From: DASRRB01 sp036732755
Lineage (GTDB): Bacteria > Planctomycetota > B15-G4 > SIAN01
Assembly: GCA_036732755.1 (NCBI GenBank)
Contig: DAINBU010000115.1
Span: 1 to 14,955 of the forward strand
Length of the DNA stretch: 14,955 bases
Reading direction: 5' to 3'
Shown here: positions 11,336 through 14,955 of the stretch, piece by piece
Position numbering within the stretch: the first letter of the stretch is position 1
Layout: each line of letters begins with the position of its first letter
The notes under the pieces: generated by a model
The model's database searches: none
What the model saw: only the letters and a program-made list of their open reading frames with translations
What the model was told of the DNA's origin: nothing
Position numbers and translations under genes: made by a program

Positions 11336-11594
11336 CGCCGTCGAGCCGTTTCTCCGCGCCGGACGCGGTGGTCATGAACCAGTGGACCGGCCGGGCATAG
11401 ACCCGCGCGAAGTCTTCGAGCTCGACGAAGTCGACGCGCCGCCGTCCGCGCTCGCACTGCGAGACCCACTGCTGCGGGCGGTGCATCTTCGCCGCGACCT
11501 GCGCCTGCGTCAGCTGCGCTTCGTTCCGCGCCTGGTGCAGGAGATCGACCAGCCTCCGGTAGCGCAGCGACCGCAACGATGCGTCGAGGCTCAT
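11316..11594 (-). CDS. XRE/Cro-type helix-turn-helix regulator
   Basis: 92 residues from the ATG at 11594. The HTH_3/XRE fold is evident: LTQAQVAAKMHRPQQWVSQCERGRRRVDFVELEDFARV (28-65), with the recognition helix around Pro40-Glu48 and the typical Glu48-Arg49-Gly50 followed by RRxDxxEL. A short N-terminal helix (LRYRRLVDLLHQARNEA) precedes it, and the C-terminus is a short tail with no ligand domain. It is a DNA-binding repressor or activator. Its ATG overlaps the stop of the upstream four-helix membrane gene (ATGA, 11591-11594), showing translational coupling, so it probably regulates its own porin-flavin operon. Its 3' end overlaps the convergent lipoprotein gene by 20 bp. The operator cannot be located here because the operon promoter lies outside the window. 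Confidence 0.87.
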   Translation of the reverse strand: MSLDASLRSLRYRRLVDLLHQARNEAQLTQAQVAAKMHRPQQWVSQCERGRRRVDFVELEDFARVYARPVHWFMTTASGAEKRLDGVSGEAR

Positions 11595-12136
11595 CGGAGG
11601 GACTCCGCGGGGCGCGCGCGCGGCCACCACGTCTCGAAGAGGAGGATCGCGCCGACGCCGACGAAGGAGAGGAGCAGGTTGGCGCCCGCGACGACGAACC
11701 CCGTCCCGCCCGCGCCGCGGGCGGCGACCCAGAAGGGGAGTCCGAACGTCGCCGCGAGCGAGGCGAACGCGTGCACGTGCAGCGCGATCTTCAGCGGATC
11801 GGGGAGCCGCGTGAGGATCAGCAGGTGGAGGAGGATGAAGAGGACGATCGGGACGGTGAAGAGATGGGGGTGGACGACGTCGAGGAGGTAGCGCGTCGAC
11901 TTGCGTTCGGGGGGCGGCGCGACGCCGCGTTCGAGCGCGTCGAAGCCGTCGCCCGCCGACTCGTCGCCGTGCCAGTAGCGGTTCGCGCCGCCCGGCGTGA
12001 ACTCGGCGCGCTGCGTGTACTTGAGCGACCCGACCCACAGCGCCACGAGGATGCTGACGACGAAGAGCGAGAGCAGGATCCGCGTCGGCAGCGGCAGCTT
12101 CGAGAGGTGCATGCCGGGGATCACGGTGTAGCGCAT
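11591..12136 (-). CDS. Four-helix integral membrane protein with membrane-associated histidines, unknown family
   Basis: 181 residues from the ATG at 12136 (MRYTVIPGMHLSKL). Four hydrophobic segments are visible: about 15-37, 91-111, 117-139 and 145-171. Between the first two is a hydrophilic loop of about 50 residues (TQRAEFTPGGANRYWHGDES). Histidines cluster at the ends of or within helices 2 and 3: His89 and His91 (DVVHPHLFTV), His104 (FILLHLLIL), His120 and His122 (KIALHVHAF). This is compatible with b-type heme ligation, but the pattern is not one I recognise for a named cytochrome family. It lies 23 bp after the FMN_bind-ApbE fusion and overlaps the XRE start by 4 bp (ATGA). AGGAG lies 14 bases upstream, rather far. 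The context suggests a membrane electron carrier or anchor for the exported flavoprotein; this is inference. Confidence 0.75.
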   Translation of the reverse strand: MRYTVIPGMHLSKLPLPTRILLSLFVVSILVALWVGSLKYTQRAEFTPGGANRYWHGDESAGDGFDALERGVAPPPERKSTRYLLDVVHPHLFTVPIVLFILLHLLILTRLPDPLKIALHVHAFASLAATFGLPFWVAARGAGGTGFVVAGANLLLSFVGVGAILLFETWWPRARPAESLR

Positions 12137-12159
12137 CGGTGTGCCCGCGGCTCCTGGCC

Positions 12160-13815
12160 TCAGTGGCTCGAATCGGGGAGCGGCGCCGGCGCGGCGCCGG
12201 TCGGCCAGCGCCGTGTGCGGATCGGCGTCGCGCGGCCGTCGTTCGCGGAGGGGACGAGCAGGCCGGCCGCGTCGGGGATCGCGTCGATCACGACGGGGCC
12301 GCGCTCGGGTCCGAGGACGTAGAGCGCGGTCGCGAGCGCGTCGCTGCGCGCGGCAGTCGCGGCGATCACGGTCGACGACACGCTCACCGTGGCGGGGCGG
12401 CCGGTGGCGGGATCGAGGATGTGGCCGAAGCGCCGGCCGCCGATCTCGACGAACTTCTCGTAGCCGCCCGACGTCGAGCACGCGGCGTCGCGCAGGAGGA
12501 AGCACTCCACGGTCGCGTCGGCGTCGAACGGATCGCGCACGGCGACCGGCCAGCCGCGGCCGTCGGGCCCCGCGCCGAGCGCGCGCTGCGAGCTGCGGAA
12601 GTCGACGAAGGCGTTGCCGACGCCGGCGGCGCGCAGCGCGTCGACGACCGCGTCGACGGCCATGCCCTTGCCGATCGCTCCGGGGTCGAGCACGACGCCG
12701 GGGCGCGTGAAGGCGACGGTGTGCGTGTCCGTGTCGAGCGCGACGCCAGCCATGCCGCACGCGGCGCACGCCGAGGCGAGCTCGGCCGCCGACGGCTCGC
12801 GGGGCGGGCCGCCGCGGAAGCCCCACTTCTTGACGAGCGCGCCGATCGTCGGGTCGAACGCGCCCGCCGTCGCCGCGGAGAGCGCCGCGCTCTGCTGCAG
12901 GAAGTCGAGCAGCTCGGGTCCGACGGCGACCGGACCGTGCACGGCCTCGCGGTTCACGCGCGAGAGCTCGCTCTCCTCCTTCCAGTCGGAGAGGACGAGG
13001 TCGAGGCGCTCGGCGGCGTCGAGCGCCTGCTGCACGGCGCGCTCGGTGGCTTCGCGATCCGCGCCCGCCGCGAGCGCGACCACGCGCAGCTCGCTCCCCA
13101 TGACGAGGCGGCACGCCTCGATCGGGCCGACGCGCGCGCCGGCGCCGCTGGCGAGAGAGCCCGCCGCGAGCGCGATCTCCTTCGCGCCGCGCGCGCGCGC
13201 CTCACGAATGAGGGCGTCGTCGGCGCGCCCCGCGACGCAGGCGTCGAGCAGCGCGAGCACCTTGCGCGTCCCGTTGCAGAGCGCATTCGCCGAGAGCGTG
13301 GCGCCGCTGACGTTCACCACGTCGCGATGGAGCTCGATCGGGTCGTCCCAGGTCCGCCCCTCGAACTGCTCGAGGAACCGCTTCGAGCGCACCTCGCCGC
13401 CGCGGCATTCGCGATAGACCATCACGGCGACGCGCCGCACGCGCAGCTTCCTCGACTGCAAGTCGCCGCCGTCGCGCTCGGCGCCGACGATGAACGTGAT
13501 CGGCTCGGTCTTGCCGATCTCGTTGGTGATCACGGCGAAGCCGTCGACCTTCTCGCCGGCAAGCCCGAGGTAGACGAGGAAGCCCTTCTCCTCGAGCGGG
13601 CGGCGCAGCGCCGTCTCGAGAACGCGCCGCTCCTCGTCGGTGAGGATCCGGCGCTGCTCGAGGACGCGCTCGCAGCGCGGGAAGACGACGCGCAGCGCCT
13701 CGACCTTGGAGAGCAGCACCTCGGGGCCTTCCGAGCGCGGCGCCGCGGACGCCGGAGCGCCGAAGGCGGCGACGACGGCCAGCGCCGCCGCCGCCGCCCG
13801 TCGCATCCGCCGCAT
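12160..13815 (-). CDS. Exported FMN-binding domain fused to ApbE flavin transferase
   Basis: 551 residues in one uninterrupted frame. The Met at 13815 starts a Sec-type signal peptide, MRRMRRAAAAALAVVAAFGA, with likely cleavage after ASA (about residue 24). Residues about 80-195 form an FMN_bind-like domain (FLVYLGLAGEKVDGFAVITNEIG, TEPITFIVGAE) ending in NVSGATLSANA; Thr173 is the expected phosphoester FMN attachment site. Residues about 225-545 are ApbE, FAD:protein FMN transferase: DPTIGALVKKWGF (321-333), DPGAIGKGMAVD (377-388; Lys383), GHILDPATGRP (464-474) and ARSDALATALYVLG (489-502; Asp492, Thr496 near the metal site). ApbE transfers FMN from FAD to Thr/Ser of SGAT-type motifs, so enzyme and substrate are joined here. 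There are nine cysteines, including Cys350-x-x-Cys353. It sits 38 bp after the porin gene and 23 bp before the membrane gene. The Shine-Dalgarno is weak. Confidence 0.92.
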   Translation of the reverse strand: MRRMRRAAAAALAVVAAFGAPASAAPRSEGPEVLLSKVEALRVVFPRCERVLEQRRILTDEERRVLETALRRPLEEKGFLVYLGLAGEKVDGFAVITNEIGKTEPITFIVGAERDGGDLQSRKLRVRRVAVMVYRECRGGEVRSKRFLEQFEGRTWDDPIELHRDVVNVSGATLSANALCNGTRKVLALLDACVAGRADDALIREARARGAKEIALAAGSLASGAGARVGPIEACRLVMGSELRVVALAAGADREATERAVQQALDAAERLDLVLSDWKEESELSRVNREAVHGPVAVGPELLDFLQQSAALSAATAGAFDPTIGALVKKWGFRGGPPREPSAAELASACAACGMAGVALDTDTHTVAFTRPGVVLDPGAIGKGMAVDAVVDALRAAGVGNAFVDFRSSQRALGAGPDGRGWPVAVRDPFDADATVECFLLRDAACSTSGGYEKFVEIGGRRFGHILDPATGRPATVSVSSTVIAATAARSDALATALYVLGPERGPVVIDAIPDAAGLLVPSANDGRATPIRTRRWPTGAAPAPLPDSSH

Positions 13816-13853
13816 CCGCTGCAAGGTCGTCGCGCGCTGCTGCACGGTGAAGC

Positions 13854-14955
13854 TCAGAAGTAGGTCGCGATCGACATGAGGAACGCGTCGTTCGCCACGC
13901 CCGCCTGCTGCCCGCTCTCCGAGTTGAACTGGTAGTCGAACTTGATGACGGTCTGGAAGCGGTTCGGCCGGAAGTTCACGCCGAAGGTCCAGCGCTCGCG
14001 GCCGAAGCCGTCGAGGTCGACCGCGTCGTAGCGCGCGACCAGCGTGAAGCGGCTGCCGGCGCCGAGGCAGCCCGACTGCTCGAGGTCCTTCAGGAAGGAC
14101 GGGTAGATGCGGTAGTTGACCTGGCCGTACCAGCCGTGCATCGAGCCGGGGACGCCGCTCGCGATGGCGAAGGCGTCCCGGCTGATGTGCGCGTTGGCCC
14201 ACTCGCCGAGCAGCTCGAAGTCGCCGAGGACGCGGCCGAACGACCCGTCCGCCCCGATCCAGCGCGCGATCGCCTTGCCGTCGAGCGCGCCGTCGATCGC
14301 CGTGATCAGCAGCTCGTTGTCGTCGCTCTCGTCGTAGTTGCCGTGGTGGGCCGAGACGCCGAGCGCGGCGCCGAGCGCCGGACTCCACTCGAGGCGGCCG
14401 ACCTGCGCCAGGTTGTTGTTGTTGTCGGCGAACGGATTGGTGCCGCCGACCTCCTCGTGGGCGCGCCCTCCCCGGAGGCCGTCGCCGGTGTCGAACGTCA
14501 CGGTGCCGTCGTTGAAGAGCCCTTTGAAACCGGAGGTGACGTAAGCCTCGTAGGAGACCTGGCCGACGGGGGAGTCGGCGGAGAGGGGGGTGCCGAAGAA
14601 GCCGCCGCCGACCTCGCGCAGCGTGGTCGGGATCACGGTCGTGTCGACGAGCGGCCGCTCGGTCAGCTCGTTCACCGGGTCGTCATGGACGAGGTTGAAC
14701 TTGCCGAGCGGGTCGAGGAGCGCGCCGGCGCGCAGGTTCAGGGCGTCGGAGAGGTGGTAGTCGACGAAGGCGAACTCGACCTCGACCTCGTGGCCGTCCT
14801 CGATCTCGATCTCGGTGGCGAACGTGATGCGCTCGCTCACCTGCGCGTAAATGAACGGGACCAGGCGGGGGAAGTCGAACGAGCGGTGCTCGTCGCCCGC
14901 GTCCTTGTAGACCCACGACGCGTAGCCGCCGAGCGTGATGCCCTGATCGCGCGAG
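13854..14955 (-). CDS. Outer-membrane beta-barrel porin (N-terminus outside the window)
   Basis: The frame is open from the right edge to the stop at 13854, giving 366 residues. A GTG at 14840 is not the true start: upstream codons continue the protein sensibly as GITLGGYASWVYKDAG, then FDFPRLVPFIYAQVS. Alternating polar/hydrophobic strands (EIEIEDGHEVEVEFAFVDY, RFTLVARYDAV, WTFGVNFRPN, TVIKFDYQFNSES) and the final SIATYF with a C-terminal aromatic are typical of Gram-negative outer-membrane barrels that use the Bam machinery. The segment LGKFNLVHDDPVNELTERPL resembles porins of the phosphate-selective OprO/OprP-like type, a tentative subfamily. A signal peptide must lie outside the window. 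As the first visible gene of the porin - FMN_bind-ApbE - membrane protein - XRE series, it may supply the outer-membrane pore of that system. Confidence 0.82.
   Translation of the reverse strand, partial: SRDQGITLGGYASWVYKDAGDEHRSFDFPRLVPFIYAQVSERITFATEIEIEDGHEVEVEFAFVDYHLSDALNLRAGALLDPLGKFNLVHDDPVNELTERPLVDTTVIPTTLREVGGGFFGTPLSADSPVGQVSYEAYVTSGFKGLFNDGTVTFDTGDGLRGGRAHEEVGGTNPFADNNNNLAQVGRLEWSPALGAALGVSAHHGNYDESDDNELLITAIDGALDGKAIARWIGADGSFGRVLGDFELLGEWANAHISRDAFAIASGVPGSMHGWYGQVNYRIYPSFLKDLEQSGCLGAGSRFTLVARYDAVDLDGFGRERWTFGVNFRPNRFQTVIKFDYQFNSESGQQAGVANDAFLMSIATYF

Noticed and set aside
11382..13863. Long plus-strand ORFs opposite the XRE, membrane protein and ApbE genes
   Set aside because: Antisense shadows of minus-strand genes that have clear motifs, signal peptide and helices.

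Overview
The window is very GC-rich (roughly 70% by eye, not counted) and densely coded. The organism looks diderm: the right end encodes an outer-membrane beta-barrel, and there are a lipoprotein and exported proteins elsewhere. A Cache-type class III cyclase relative, a multi-HAMP hybrid kinase and a membrane-embedded patatin suit a large-genome, signalling-rich, high-GC lineage such as Myxococcota, Planctomycetota or an uncultured relative. The phylum is inference; no rRNA or marker gene is present.

Layout, left to right. (1) 1-3897, minus strand: a stand-alone response regulator followed by a soluble multi-HAMP/GAF hybrid-type histidine kinase that runs off the left edge. (2) 3898-4274: a 377-bp gene-free stretch with overlapping inverted repeats just after the pirin gene. 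(3) 4275-7065, minus strand: a broken adenylate/guanylate cyclase with an intact sensor half and a mutilated catalytic domain, then an intact pirin. (4) 7066-7194: a divergent intergenic region. (5) 7195-11335, plus strand: a 1065-residue patatin-like phospholipase with about ten membrane helices inside the fold, then a lipoprotein with an HExxH zinc-peptidase motif. (6) 11316-14955, minus strand: a four-gene unit reading beta-barrel porin (cut by the window edge), exported FMN_bind-ApbE fusion, histidine-containing four-helix membrane protein, and an XRE/Cro-type regulator.

The most interesting locus is region 6. A flavin transferase (ApbE) is fused in one exported polypeptide to a domain carrying the SGAT motif that ApbE enzymes modify. 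It sits between an outer-membrane barrel and a small membrane protein with histidines in or near its helices. This suggests a self-flavinylating envelope redox module, possibly controlled by the XRE protein whose start overlaps the membrane gene's stop. Gene identities and order are read from sequence; the electron-transfer role is inference.

Other points of note are the doubly deleted and frameshifted cyclase, and the kinase's six 276-bp HAMP-linker repeats. Two non-adjacent repeats are nearly identical at DNA level, which suggests gene conversion or block duplication.
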